Assembly (NCBI RefSeq): GCF_009729075.1
Contig: NZ_VTGY01000015.1
Span: 186,001 to 250,000, forward strand
DNA: 64,000 nucleotides
Reading direction: 5' to 3'
Origin: Mycolicibacterium sp. CBMA 226
GTDB lineage: Bacteria > Actinomycetota > Actinomycetes > Mycobacteriales > Mycobacteriaceae
Both the position numbers and the translations under genes were made by a program. This document shows, one piece after another, positions 15,202 to 24,328 of the stretch. The notes beneath the pieces were generated by a model that was not told where the DNA came from, made no database searches, and saw nothing but the letters and a program-made list of their open reading frames with translations. Each line of letters opens with the position of its first letter. Position 1 is the first letter of the stretch.

Positions 15202-16731
15202 ATGGGTGTCGATCCGCGTACGCCGGTGATCGTGGGTGTTGGTCAGTTCACCGAGCGCCTTGAAGACCCGGACTACCGAGGAATGTCGTCGGTAGACCTC
15301 GCCACCGCAGCCGCGCAGGCGGCGCTGCACGACACCGGGGCCGACGTCGCGGCAGTCGCCGCCGCGATCGACACCGTGGCGGGCACCCGGCAGTTCGAGA
15401 TCTCCGGCCACGTGCCGGCTCCGCTCGGCAAGTCGAACAACTACCCGCGCTCAGTGGCGCAACGCATCGGTGCCGAACCGGCCCGCGCTGTGCTGGAAGT
15501 CATCGGCGGGCAGAGTCCTCAGCACCTGATCACCGAATTCGGCGGCGAGATCGTGGCCGGCCGCGCAGATGTCGTGATGATCATGGGGTCGGAAAACACA
15601 TCCAGCATCCGGTACTTCAAGGGCCGGGACGACAAGCCCGATCACTCTGAGATCATCGACGGCCAGCTCGAAGACCGTGGCTACGGGTACGACGGCATCT
15701 TCGACGAGTACACGGTTCGCCATGGGCTGATCGGTGCGCCGGTGCAGTACGGCCTGCTGGAGAACGCCCGTCGGGCGCGGCTCGGCATGTCTGTGCAGGA
15801 CTACCGGCAGGCAATGGCGGAGCTGTTCGCCCCAATGTCGAAAGTCGCTGCCAAGAACCCGTATTCGTCGGCGCCTGTGGAGCGCACCGTCGACGAGTTG
15901 GTGACCGTCACCGACAAGAACAGGATGATCTGCGACCCGTATCCGCGGCTGATGGTGGCCCGCGACCAGGTGAATATGGGTGCGGCCGCCTTGCTGATGT
16001 CTGTGGAGTCAGCGCGCAAATTCGGTGTGCCGGAATCCAAGTGGGTTTACCTGCGTGGTCACGCGGACATGAAGGAGCAGAAACTCCTCGACCGTCCCGA
16101 TATCGGCGCCAGCCCGGCATCGGTGCTGGCCGTGCGGGAAGCGTTGCGGGTGGCCGGAATTGGGATTGATGACGTCTCGGCGTTCGACCTGTACAGCTGC
16201 TTCCCGTTCCCGGTGCTCAATATCTGTGACGGCTTTGGTCTGGATGCTGACGACCCGCGGGGTCTGACGCTGACCGGTGGGCTACCGTACTTCGGCGGTC
16301 CGGGGAACAATTACTCGCTGCACGGCATTGCTGAGGCCGTCACCCGAATGCGGGAAGCGCCAGGAAAATTCGCGTTGGTCGGTGCGAACGGTGGCATCGC
16401 CAGCAAGTTCTCGGTCGGCATCTATTCGACCGAGCCGGCGGACTGGGTTGCCGACAACAGTTCCGAATTGTGTGCAGAGGTTGCGTCGTGGCCGACGGTA
16501 GCGGTCGTCGAGCACGCGAACGGACTCGCGACCATCGAGACCTACACTGTGCGCTACGACTGGACCCCCAACACGGGCATCATCATCGGGCGCCTCGACG
16601 CTGACGGGAGCCGGTTCTTGGCCACCACTACCGACGTCGAACTGATGACGCTGCTGTCCGACGGCGACCCGCTCGGCGCGAAGATCGTCGTCACCTCAAC
16701 CGACGAGGGTAATCGGGCTGTGATGGCCTGA
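15202..16731 (+). CDS. Thiolase-fold protein with substituted catalytic residues
   Basis: A 509-residue protein of the thiolase superfamily, usually labelled acetyl-CoA acetyltransferase. The fold is recognisable from the start TPVIVGVGQFTER, AGRADVVMIMGSENTSS, and DVSAFDLYSCFPFPV (which aligns with the E-x-HDCF block of SCP-x thiolases). The canonical nucleophilic Cys position reads IGGQSPQ, the GHP-type His block reads GGPGNNYS, and the C-terminal Cys block reads GANGGIASKF, so all three usual catalytic positions appear changed. A conventional thiolase reaction is therefore doubtful. The gene is monocistronic, divergent from the EspC-like operon, with a Shine-Dalgarno (ttggagg) before the ATG. 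Confidence 0.8.
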   Translation: MGVDPRTPVIVGVGQFTERLEDPDYRGMSSVDLATAAAQAALHDTGADVAAVAAAIDTVAGTRQFEISGHVPAPLGKSNNYPRSVAQRIGAEPARAVLEVIGGQSPQHLITEFGGEIVAGRADVVMIMGSENTSSIRYFKGRDDKPDHSEIIDGQLEDRGYGYDGIFDEYTVRHGLIGAPVQYGLLENARRARLGMSVQDYRQAMAELFAPMSKVAAKNPYSSAPVERTVDELVTVTDKNRMICDPYPRLMVARDQVNMGAAALLMSVESARKFGVPESKWVYLRGHADMKEQKLLDRPDIGASPASVLAVREALRVAGIGIDDVSAFDLYSCFPFPVLNICDGFGLDADDPRGLTLTGGLPYFGGPGNNYSLHGIAEAVTRMREAPGKFALVGANGGIASKFSVGIYSTEPADWVADNSSELCAEVASWPTVAVVEHANGLATIETYTVRYDWTPNTGIIIGRLDADGSRFLATTTDVELMTLLSDGDPLGAKIVVTSTDEGNRAVMA

Positions 16732-16810
16732 TTACGCGCGGCTACATTGAAGAAATGGTCGTCCTCGCAGGAGGTTTCGTGACCATTTCCTCAATCTCGA
16801 TTGGTCGGGC

Positions 16811-17197
16811 TCACTCCGTCTCGCGGTCCTGCAGCAGCACCACCGCCGAGTCGGATCGGGTGCAGCGCGTATTGAACTTGCCGCTTTCGGCAAGGCATTT
16901 CCAGTTCTCGAACTCGACGTAGTAGCCCGCGCTTCCGTTAGGCGTGGCCCACCACAGTTCGCCAACCCTGTGCGCCTCGGCGCAGTCGATGTTTTTGCTG
17001 CCTCGAATGGCGTGTGACGTGTCCGTTCTGTATTGGTGGACCACACCGCAGTCTTCTTCGATCTCCGGTGGTCCTGGAGTCGTGTAGACCACCTGTGGAG
17101 AGGTGCTTGCTGTGGAAGAGGCTGACACAGCCTTTTCCGTCGAACAACCGAGCAGCGTTGCACAACAAATGGCAACCGCCAGCACTCGTATCCCCAT
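16811..17197 (-). CDS. Putative lipoprotein
   Basis: A 128-residue protein with a lipoprotein signal: MGIRVLAVAICCATLLGC, with lipobox LLGC at residues 15-18, then a Ser/Thr-rich linker. The remaining domain has five cysteines, including EEDCGVV, IDCAEAH and WKCLAES, suggesting disulfides in an exported domain like that of septum-formation-type or DUF-class mycobacterial lipoproteins. Function unknown. It is convergent with the thiolase-fold gene, leaving only 79 bases between. Confidence 0.75.
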   Translation of the reverse strand: MGIRVLAVAICCATLLGCSTEKAVSASSTASTSPQVVYTTPGPPEIEEDCGVVHQYRTDTSHAIRGSKNIDCAEAHRVGELWWATPNGSAGYYVEFENWKCLAESGKFNTRCTRSDSAVVLLQDRETE

Positions 17198-17255
17198 GGA
17201 TCAATCCTGGCACGCCGGTGCGGGCGTTCCTGACGCCAAAAGTGTCGGCAGATCC

Positions 17256-18107
17256 TCAGATCCCGAAGTCGCTCAGCTTCCCCGCCAGCTTCTCGACGTA
17301 CGCCGACACCGTCGCCTCGTCGCTGTCCGGCAATCCGAACAGCACCTCGGTCACGCCGAGCTTCCTCCAGTGCGCCAACTTGTCTGCGTCCGGCTTGAAG
17401 TCCAGCGCGACGATCGTCGGCTCGCCCGAGCGACCGGCCGCGGCCCAGGTGTCCTGCAGCAGCTTGACCGGCTCGTCGATGTCGAAGTCGCGCGGTGTGG
17501 TGATCCAGCCGTCGGCCGACTTAGCAATCCACTTGAAGTTCTTCTCGGTGCCGGCGGCGCCGACCAGGATCGGCACGTGCGACTGGACAGGCTTCGGCCA
17601 GGCCCACGACGGGCCGAACTTCACGAATTCGCCGTCGTACTCGGCTTCTTCCTGCGTCCACAGCGCGCGCATCGCCTCCAGGTACTCGCGCAGCATGGTG
17701 CGTCGCCGGGCCGGCGGGACGTTGTGGTCCTGGAGTTCGTCTGTGTTCCAACCGAATCCGACGCCGACCGACACCCGGCCACCGGAGAGGTGGTCCAGCG
17801 TCGCAATTGATTTCGCGAGGGTGATCGGGTCGTGCTCGACGGGGAGGGCCACAGCGGTGGACAGCCGCACCCGAGAAGTGACCGATGCGGCGGACCCGAG
17901 TGCCACCCACGGATCCAGCGTCCGCATGTAGCGGTCGTCGGGCAGTGTCTCGTCACCGGTGGTGGGGTGCGCGGCCTGGCGCTTGATCGGAATGTGCGTG
18001 TGTTCGGGCACGTAGAAGGTGGTGAAGCCGTGGTCGTCGGCCAATTTGGCGGCGGCGGCGGGCTTGATGCCGCGGTCGCTGGTGAAAAGTACGAGCCCGT
18101 AGTCCAT
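17256..18107 (-). CDS. LLM-class F420-dependent oxidoreductase (Rv0953c homologue)
   Basis: A 283-residue TIM-barrel protein of the luciferase-like monooxygenase/F420 oxidoreductase class. It has MDYGLVLFTSDRGIKP at the start, FYVPEHTHIP, DPWVALGSAASVTSRVRL, LDHLSGGRVSVGVGFGWN and a C-terminal LFGLPDSDE. The open frame extends to 18215 but the conserved N-terminus fixes the ATG at 18107. The family uses reduced F420 or FMN; the substrate is unknown. It lies between the accessory block and sfnG, to which it is divergent, so the backbone synteny resumes here. Confidence 0.9.
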   Translation of the reverse strand: MDYGLVLFTSDRGIKPAAAAKLADDHGFTTFYVPEHTHIPIKRQAAHPTTGDETLPDDRYMRTLDPWVALGSAASVTSRVRLSTAVALPVEHDPITLAKSIATLDHLSGGRVSVGVGFGWNTDELQDHNVPPARRRTMLREYLEAMRALWTQEEAEYDGEFVKFGPSWAWPKPVQSHVPILVGAAGTEKNFKWIAKSADGWITTPRDFDIDEPVKLLQDTWAAAGRSGEPTIVALDFKPDADKLAHWRKLGVTEVLFGLPDSDEATVSAYVEKLAGKLSDFGI

Positions 18108-18192
18108 ACCGTGATTAGAACGTGTTTCAGTATCGGGGCGCAAGAGGGGGTGACAAGAAAGCCGGACATGGCGGCTTACCTGCCGGTTTGTT

Positions 18193-18257
18193 GGGTAACG
18201 GCGGCCCTGAGACACCTGTGAACCAAATCGGAGATAACTTCATCGCGAACGTTACCC
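18193..18257. promoter_or_regulatory. Inverted GGGTAACG / CGTTACCC half-sites in the divergent region
   Basis: GGGTAACG (18193-18200) and its exact reverse complement CGTTACCC (18250-18257) lie 49 bases apart in the 186-base region between the divergent LLM gene and sfnG. They could be paired operator half-sites that loop DNA or separate sites for each promoter. This is an observation only; no regulator gene is adjacent. Confidence 0.35.
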
Positions 18258-18293
18258 ACGACGGTGGGACACCTCGCTTGTTGACATTGCCCC

Positions 18294-19424
18294 ATGACGA
18301 CCGAACGCATCGCCGACCACGTCAAGTTCGCCTACTGGGTGCCCAACGTCAGCGGCGGCCTCGTGACCAGTGACATCGAACAGCGCACCGACTGGAACTA
18401 CGAGTACAACAAGAAGCTCGCGCAGACCGCGGAGAACAACGGCTTCGAGTACGCCCTCAGTCAGGTGCGATACGAGGCCAGCTACGGCGCCGAATATCAG
18501 CATGAGTCAACGAGTTTCAGTCTGGCGCTGCTGCTGGCGACCGAACGCTTGAAAGTCATTGCGGCCGTTCACCCCGGCCTGTGGCAGCCGGCCGTGCTGG
18601 CCAAACTGGGCGCCACGGCCGACCACCTCTCGGGTGGCCGCTTCGCCGTCAACGTCGTATCCGGTTGGTTCAAGGACGAATTCACGCACCTGGGTGAGCC
18701 GTGGCTGGAGCACGACGAGCGCTACCGGCGCAGCGCCGAATTCCTGCAAGTACTTCGCAAGATTTGGACCGAGGACGACGTGGACTTCCGCGGCGACTTC
18801 TACCGCATCCATGACTTCACGCTGAAGCCCAAACCGCTCAACACGGCCGAGCGCCCCAACCCCGAACTGTTCCAGGGTGGCAACTCGAGTGCGGCGCGAC
18901 GCAACGGCGGCTATTACGCCGACTGGTACTTCTCCAATGGCAAGGACTTCGACGGTGTGACAGAGCAGATCGTCGACGTGCGCGACCATGCCCGCCAGGT
19001 TGCCCGGGAAGTCCGCTTCGGACTGAACGGCTTCATCATCGCGCGCGACACCGAGAAAGAGGCGAAAGAAGTACTCAAGGAAATCGTCGCGAAGGCGAAC
19101 CGCCCGGCCGTCGAAGGTTTCCGGCAGGCGGTGCAGCAGGCCGGCAACGCCACCGGCGACAAGAAGGGCATGTGGGCGGATTCGACCTTCGAAGACCTGG
19201 TGCAGTACAACGACGGTTTTCGTACCAAGTTGATCGGAACTCCGGAACAGATCGCGGAGCGGATTGCTGCCTACCGCAAACGGGGCGTCGATCTGATCCT
19301 CGGTGGCTTCCTCCATTTCCAGGAGGAAATCGAGTACTTCGGCGCCAAGGTGCTGCCGTTGGTGCGCGAAATCGAGGAGGCAGAACAAGGCGCTGCGGAG
19401 GGGTCGATTCGCGTCCCGGCCTGA
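18294..19424 (+). CDS. sfnG: FMNH2-dependent dimethylsulfone monooxygenase-type enzyme
   Basis: A 376-residue two-component flavin monooxygenase of the SsuD/SfnG group. The match to SfnG of pseudomonads is close over the whole length: VKFAYWVPNVSGGLV, IEQRTDW, YGAEYQHES, LKVIAAVHPGLWQPA, VNVVSGWFKDEF, EHDERYRR, STFEDLVQYNDGF and GFLHFQEEIEYFG. The family uses reduced FMN and oxygen to turn dimethylsulfone into methanesulfinate, so a role in scavenging organosulfur is likely; substrate range should be tested. No flavin reductase gene is adjacent. M. tuberculosis has no homologue at this position between Rv0953c and Rv0954. Confidence 0.9.
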   Translation: MTTERIADHVKFAYWVPNVSGGLVTSDIEQRTDWNYEYNKKLAQTAENNGFEYALSQVRYEASYGAEYQHESTSFSLALLLATERLKVIAAVHPGLWQPAVLAKLGATADHLSGGRFAVNVVSGWFKDEFTHLGEPWLEHDERYRRSAEFLQVLRKIWTEDDVDFRGDFYRIHDFTLKPKPLNTAERPNPELFQGGNSSAARRNGGYYADWYFSNGKDFDGVTEQIVDVRDHARQVAREVRFGLNGFIIARDTEKEAKEVLKEIVAKANRPAVEGFRQAVQQAGNATGDKKGMWADSTFEDLVQYNDGFRTKLIGTPEQIAERIAAYRKRGVDLILGGFLHFQEEIEYFGAKVLPLVREIEEAEQGAAEGSIRVPA

Positions 19425-19553
19425 CGCGTCGACGAGTTTGCTCGGGGCCGTCGCGGCCGGTCACGAGGGTGCTCTGCGATTCCAACTGATGCGGGGCACC
19501 CTCAGTGAAGTGCGCTAGCGTGGTTGGTCGAGTCGACCAGTACAGGAGAGGTC

Positions 19554-20477
19554 ATGACGTACCAGCCCGGTAACTCCGGCTACCCGCCCGCCCAGCAGCC
19601 CAGCCAGTACAGCAACCAGTACGGCGGGCCGACCCAGCAGTTCAACCGTCTGCCCGAGCAGATCCCGGCTGCGCCCGCTGCGCCGGCCGGCCCGAGCAAA
19701 CTGCCTGAGTACCTGACCACCGCGGTCGCGGCGCTCGGCCTGCTCATCTTCGGCTTCAACTTCGCGCCCCAGTTGGGTGCGGGAGGCCTGGATGCAGGCA
19801 CCGGCAGCATCCTGACGCAGGCGCCGATCGTGGTCGCAGTCCTGGCCGCGCTGCTCGCGGGCGTGAGCCTGCTGCCGAAGCAGAAGAGCTTCAAGTCGTG
19901 GGTCGCCATCCTCGCGGTGCTGGCGCTGCTGCTGGTGATCAACGAGATCGTGCAGGCGCCCAACGGCATCGAGGTCGAGTGGGGCCTCTACGTCGTGCTG
20001 GCGCTGTCGGTCCTGCAGGCCGGTAGTGCCGTCGCGGCGCTGCTGCTCGACGCCGGCGTCATCCAGCCGCCCGCACCGCGCCCGCAGCCCGATCCGTACA
20101 ACTACGGCGGACCGCAGGGCTACAACCCGCAGGCTCAGTACTACGGCCAGCAGCCGCAGCAGCAATACGGCCAGCACTTCGGTCAGCAGGGCGGCTACCA
20201 GCCCCAGTCTCAGAACGGGCCGATCGGTGGCTACACGGGTTCGCAGGGCGCGCCGCAGCACGGGGCCGACTCGGGTCCGCCGACGCCGCCGACCGGATTC
20301 CCGGCGTTCGGTCAGCCGCAGCAGTCGACCCCGCAGCAGTCGTCGGGCCAGGGTTCGTCGGCGTCCGAGGCTGTCGCCGGATCGTCGTCGTACACCTCGG
20401 CGCCCAGCGCTCCGGGCGCCAACGGAACCGGCTCGGAGCCGACGACGACGTTCCAGCAGCCCCCGGCTCCGCAGTAA
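19554..20477 (+). CDS. 34 kDa antigen-like membrane protein (Rv0954 homologue)
   Basis: A 307-residue protein starting MTYQPGNSGYPP (ATG at 19554, preceded by AGGAGAGG). After a Pro/Gln-rich N-terminus there are four predicted transmembrane helices (about residues 45-170: YLTTAVAALGLLIFGF, QAPIVVAVLAALLAGV, WVAILAVLALLLVINE, LYVVLALSVLQAGSAV). The long C-terminal tail is low complexity with many YGQQ, PQQ and PPTPPTGFPAFG. The motif PPTGFP and the overall layout match Rv0954, reported as a member of the mycobacterial division machinery. It lies just upstream of perM, another division-linked membrane gene. Confidence 0.92.
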   Translation: MTYQPGNSGYPPAQQPSQYSNQYGGPTQQFNRLPEQIPAAPAAPAGPSKLPEYLTTAVAALGLLIFGFNFAPQLGAGGLDAGTGSILTQAPIVVAVLAALLAGVSLLPKQKSFKSWVAILAVLALLLVINEIVQAPNGIEVEWGLYVVLALSVLQAGSAVAALLLDAGVIQPPAPRPQPDPYNYGGPQGYNPQAQYYGQQPQQQYGQHFGQQGGYQPQSQNGPIGGYTGSQGAPQHGADSGPPTPPTGFPAFGQPQQSTPQQSSGQGSSASEAVAGSSSYTSAPSAPGANGTGSEPTTTFQQPPAPQ

Positions 20478-20553
20478 TCGGGTCCGGCTTCGTCATAATC
20501 GCTAGGGCACTCGCGTCAGGCGGGTGAAGACCTCGCGAGGAGTGACCCAGCTA

Positions 20554-22065
20554 GTGGATAACCGACCGGTCGGTACGCGTCAGGCGCGTGACCTCGTTCG
20601 GGTTGCGTTCGGCCCGTCGGGCATCGCTCTGGCGATCATCGCGGCGCTGGTGCTCATCCAGCTGGTCATCGCCAACAGTGATCTGACCGGCGCGTTCGGC
20701 GCGATGGCCAGCATGTGGCTGGGTGTGCACGGCGTGCCGGTGTCGATCGGCGGCGCCGAACTCGGTGTGATGCCCCTGGCCCCGCTGCTGGCGATGGTCT
20801 GGGGCACCGCCCGCACCACGGCAACGGCGACGCGGCCGGGGGCGTCCTGGTTCGTGGTCCGGTGGATCGTCGCGTCGGCGCTCGGTGGGCCTTTGCTGAT
20901 CGCGGCAATCGCACTCGCGGTGATACACGATGCGTCGTCGGTGCTCACCGAGTTACAGACGCCCAGCGCCCTCGAGGCGTTCGGGTGCGTACTGGCTGTG
21001 CATGCGGTCGGCGCGGCCATCGGCGTCGGCTCGCGTCTGCAGGGGCGTCTGCTGACCGACGCCCACCTGCCGTACTGGCTGCCCGAGGCCCTGCGTGGGG
21101 CGGTCGCGGGCGTGTTGGCGCTGCTCGGCTTGTCGGGGCTGGTCGCCGTCGGCTCGATGGTCGTGCACTGGTCGACCATGCACGACCTGTTCGGCATCAC
21201 CGATTCGGTGTTCGGCCAGCTCAGCCTCACTGTGCTGTCGGCGCTTTACATCCCGAACGTCATGGTCGGGGCCGCGGCGGTGGCCGTCGGCTCGAGCGTG
21301 CACGTGGGGTTGGCGACGTTCAGCTCGTTCACGGTGCTCGGCGGTGACGTGCCAGCCGTACCGGTACTGGCCGCGGTGCCGTCGCCGCCGCTGGGTCCGG
21401 TGTGGGTGGCGTTGCTGATCATCGCGGCGGCCTCGGCGGTGGCGGTGGGGCAGCAGTGCGCCAGGCGCCCGGCCCCGTGGCCGATTGCGTTCGCGAAGCT
21501 GGCGGTGGCGTCGCTGCTGGCTGCGGTGCTGATGGTTCTGCTCGCGATCGCGGGCAGTGGTCGCCTGGGCAACTTCGGCGAGCTCGGGGTAGACCAGACC
21601 ACGTTCGGCCCGGCAGTGTTCCTGTGGTTCGTGTCGATCGGTGGTCTGACGGTGGCGATGGCCGGCGGGCTGACCCGCAGGCCGCAGCGGCCGGTGCCGG
21701 TCGCCCCCGTGGCCGACGAACCCCATTACGACGAACCGGCTGACACGGACGTTGTCGACGACGAACCTGTGACCGAAAAACTGATCGGTGACGTCTCCGC
21801 CGTCGAGTCGGACGCCGACGACGACTCGCATTTCGCGGGTGGCCCGGCATTCGAGCCGGCCACCGAGCCGGAGCCCGCACCCCACCCTGAACCGGTGGCC
21901 GAACCCGCCGAACCGCGCCGGCCGGCGCGTCCGGAACCGGACATGACCCCGGCGCCTGCGGAGGCGTATCAATCCGGCACCACCGATCGCATCGGCGAGC
22001 ACGTCGCCTTCGACCCGGACGAGGACCCCGAGGCGCATTTCGTCGTCGACGACGACGGCAGTTAG
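20554..22065 (+). CDS. perM: Polytopic membrane protein PerM (Rv0955 homologue)
   Basis: An approximately 503-residue integral membrane protein (DUF6350 type). About nine or ten hydrophobic helices fill residues 15-385. The C-terminal tail of about 120 residues is highly acidic and proline-rich (EPATEPEPAPHPEPVAEP). In M. tuberculosis PerM is needed for persistence and for cell division at low magnesium, acting with FtsB. GTG at 20554 is chosen since AGGAG at 20538-20542 is well placed and the product begins VDNRPVGTRQARDL; in-frame GTGs at 20524 and 20542 are alternatives. purN follows after 33 bases. Confidence 0.9.
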   Translation: MDNRPVGTRQARDLVRVAFGPSGIALAIIAALVLIQLVIANSDLTGAFGAMASMWLGVHGVPVSIGGAELGVMPLAPLLAMVWGTARTTATATRPGASWFVVRWIVASALGGPLLIAAIALAVIHDASSVLTELQTPSALEAFGCVLAVHAVGAAIGVGSRLQGRLLTDAHLPYWLPEALRGAVAGVLALLGLSGLVAVGSMVVHWSTMHDLFGITDSVFGQLSLTVLSALYIPNVMVGAAAVAVGSSVHVGLATFSSFTVLGGDVPAVPVLAAVPSPPLGPVWVALLIIAAASAVAVGQQCARRPAPWPIAFAKLAVASLLAAVLMVLLAIAGSGRLGNFGELGVDQTTFGPAVFLWFVSIGGLTVAMAGGLTRRPQRPVPVAPVADEPHYDEPADTDVVDDEPVTEKLIGDVSAVESDADDDSHFAGGPAFEPATEPEPAPHPEPVAEPAEPRRPARPEPDMTPAPAEAYQSGTTDRIGEHVAFDPDEDPEAHFVVDDDGS

Positions 22066-22098
22066 TCGCCTCGCCGACGTGGCCACTAGGCTGCTTCC

Positions 22099-22746
22099 GT
22101 GCAGCAACCGGTCCACGTGCCTCCGACTGCGCCGGCGCGGCTGGTCGTGCTGGCGTCCGGGACCGGTTCGCTTCTGGAATCGGTGCTGGCTGCAGCGGTC
22201 GGCGATTACCCGGCGCGCGTCGTTGCCGTCGGAGCGGACCGTGACTGCCGGGCGCTACAGATCGGCGCGGCGGCCGGCGCGGCGACGTTCACCACTCGGC
22301 TGCGGGACCACCCCGACCGGGCCGCCTGGGACGCCGCGTTGAGTGACGCGGCCGCGGCCCACCAGCCGGATCTCGTGGTGTCGGCGGGCTTTATGAAGAT
22401 CCTCGGACCCACGTTTCTTGCGCGCTTCCAGGGCCGGGTGCTCAACACTCACCCCGCGCTGCTGCCGTCGTTCCCGGGAGCGCATGCGGTGGCAGAAGCC
22501 CTTGCATACGGGGTGCGCGTCACCGGCAGCACGGTGCATCTGGTCGATGCGGGTACCGACACCGGGCCGATCCTGGCGCAAGAGCCGGTGGAAGTACGCG
22601 ACGACGATGACGAGTCGTCGCTGCATGAACGGATCAAGGTCGTCGAGCGACGACTGTTGGTAGATGTGATCGCCGCGGTGGCCCTCCGTGGTGTGACGTG
22701 GAGTGGGCGAAAGGCGGCAATAGGCCGCGGATGTGAGGAGCAATAG
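22099..22746 (+). CDS. purN: Phosphoribosylglycinamide formyltransferase
   Basis: A 215-residue enzyme transferring a formyl group from 10-formyl-THF to GAR in purine synthesis. It has VLASGTGSLLESVL at the N-terminus, the catalytic motif NTHPALLPSFPGAHAV, and STVHLVDAGTDTGPI with the active-site Asp. GTG start at 22099. Its 3' end includes the ribosome binding site of purH and overlaps the first longer reading frame of that gene, so translation of the two is likely coupled. Confidence 0.97.
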   Translation: MQQPVHVPPTAPARLVVLASGTGSLLESVLAAAVGDYPARVVAVGADRDCRALQIGAAAGAATFTTRLRDHPDRAAWDAALSDAAAAHQPDLVVSAGFMKILGPTFLARFQGRVLNTHPALLPSFPGAHAVAEALAYGVRVTGSTVHLVDAGTDTGPILAQEPVEVRDDDDESSLHERIKVVERRLLVDVIAAVALRGVTWSGRKAAIGRGCEEQ

Positions 22747-22747
22747 G

Positions 22748-24316
22748 ATGACGCGACGACCGATTCGGCGCGCGCTGATCAGCGTGTACGACAAGACCGG
22801 CCTGGCGGAGCTGGCCCGTGGGCTGCACGCGGCCGGCGTGACCCTGGTTTCGACCGGATCGACCGCGAAAACCATTGCTGCCGAGGGTATTCCGGTGACC
22901 CCCGTCGAAGAGGTCACGGGTTTCCCGGAGGTGCTGGACGGCCGCGTCAAGACGCTGCACCCGCGCGTGCACGCCGGGCTGCTCGCCGACACCCGCAAGG
23001 CTGAGCACCTCGCCGCGCTGGACGAACTCGGCGTCGAGGCGTTCGAACTCGTTGTGGTGAACCTGTATCCGTTCACGCAGACCGTGGCGTCGGGTGCTTC
23101 CGAGGACGAGTGCGTCGAGCAGATCGACATCGGCGGCCCGTCGATGGTTCGCGCCGCGGCGAAGAACCACCCGAGCGTCGCCGTCGTCGTCGACCCGCTG
23201 GGGTACGACGGCGTGCTGGCTGCCGTCAACGCCGGTGGGTTCACGCTCGAAGAGCGGAAGAAGTTGGCGTCGTTGGCTTTCCGGCACACTGCCGAGTACG
23301 ACGTGGCCGTCGCGTCGTGGATGGGTTCGGTGCTGGTGCCCGGCGACGACGAAGCATCCGCCGCCGGCATGCCGGCCTGGCTCGGTTCGACGTGGCGTCG
23401 CAGTGATGTGCTCCGCTACGGCGAGAACCCCCACCAGAAGGCCGCGCTCTACAGCGATGACGCCGGCTGGCCGGGGCTGGCTCAGGCTGAGCAGCTGCAC
23501 GGAAAAGAGATGTCCTACAACAACTTCACCGACGCTGATGCGGCGTGGCGGGCAGCATTCGACCACGAGGACATCTGCGTCGCGATCATCAAGCACGCCA
23601 ACCCGTGTGGCATCGCGGTGTCGTCGATCTCGGTTGCCGATGCGCACCGAAAGGCGCACGAGTGCGACCCGCTGAGCGCGTTCGGTGGCGTCATCGCGGC
23701 CAACACCGCCGTCACCGAGGAGATGGCCGAGACCGTCGCCGACATCTTCACCGAGGTGATCGTCGCGCCCGCCTTCGAGCCGGGTGCCGTCGAAATCTTG
23801 AGTCGTAAGAAGAACATTCGCATCCTGGTGGCATCCGAGCCGCAGCCCGGTGGTACCGAGTTCCGTCAGGTGAGCGGTGGTCTGCTGGTGCAGCAGCGCG
23901 ACGCGCTCGATGCCGCGGGCGACGACCCGGCCAACTGGACCCTGGCGACCGGCAGCCCGGCCGACCCGGAGACGTTGGCCGACTTGGTGTTTGCGTGGCG
24001 TGCCTGCCGTGCGGTGAAGTCGAACGCGATCGTGGTGGCGACCAACGGCGCCACTGTCGGCGTGGGCATGGGCCAGGTGAACCGGGTCGACGCGGCCCGC
24101 CTCGCGGTCGAGCGTGGCGGCGACCGGGTCCGCGGTGCTGTTGCTGCCTCTGATGCCTTCTTCCCGTTCCCCGATGGCCTCGAGACGCTGACCAACGCCG
24201 GCGTGAAAGCCATTGTGCACCCAGGTGGTTCGGTCCGCGACGACGAAGTCACCGCTGCTGCTGCCGCCGCCGGCATCACGCTGTACCTCACCGGGGCTCG
24301 GCACTTCGCCCACTAG
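22748..24316 (+). CDS. purH: Bifunctional AICAR transformylase / IMP cyclohydrolase
   Basis: A 522-residue enzyme for the last two steps of IMP synthesis. The N-terminal IMP cyclohydrolase domain carries ALISVYDKTGL, STGSTAKTI and GRVKTLHPRVHAG; the C-terminal AICAR transformylase domain has RYGENPHQKAALY, KHANPCG and AFGGVIAANT, and ends with YLTGARHFAH. The ATG at 22748 is chosen over an in-frame GTG at 22733 because GAGGAG ends seven bases before it. It starts two bases after the purN stop. A strong hairpin follows at 24329-24375. Confidence 0.98.
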   Translation: MTRRPIRRALISVYDKTGLAELARGLHAAGVTLVSTGSTAKTIAAEGIPVTPVEEVTGFPEVLDGRVKTLHPRVHAGLLADTRKAEHLAALDELGVEAFELVVVNLYPFTQTVASGASEDECVEQIDIGGPSMVRAAAKNHPSVAVVVDPLGYDGVLAAVNAGGFTLEERKKLASLAFRHTAEYDVAVASWMGSVLVPGDDEASAAGMPAWLGSTWRRSDVLRYGENPHQKAALYSDDAGWPGLAQAEQLHGKEMSYNNFTDADAAWRAAFDHEDICVAIIKHANPCGIAVSSISVADAHRKAHECDPLSAFGGVIAANTAVTEEMAETVADIFTEVIVAPAFEPGAVEILSRKKNIRILVASEPQPGGTEFRQVSGGLLVQQRDALDAAGDDPANWTLATGSPADPETLADLVFAWRACRAVKSNAIVVATNGATVGVGMGQVNRVDAARLAVERGGDRVRGAVAASDAFFPFPDGLETLTNAGVKAIVHPGGSVRDDEVTAAAAAAGITLYLTGARHFAH

Positions 24317-24328
24317 GTCGTGCTGGCT

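Noticed and set aside
18108..18293. Possible sulfur-related riboswitch upstream of sfnG
   Set aside because: I looked for a SAM-type or other conserved leader and saw only the two inverted half-sites; no recognisable riboswitch core.
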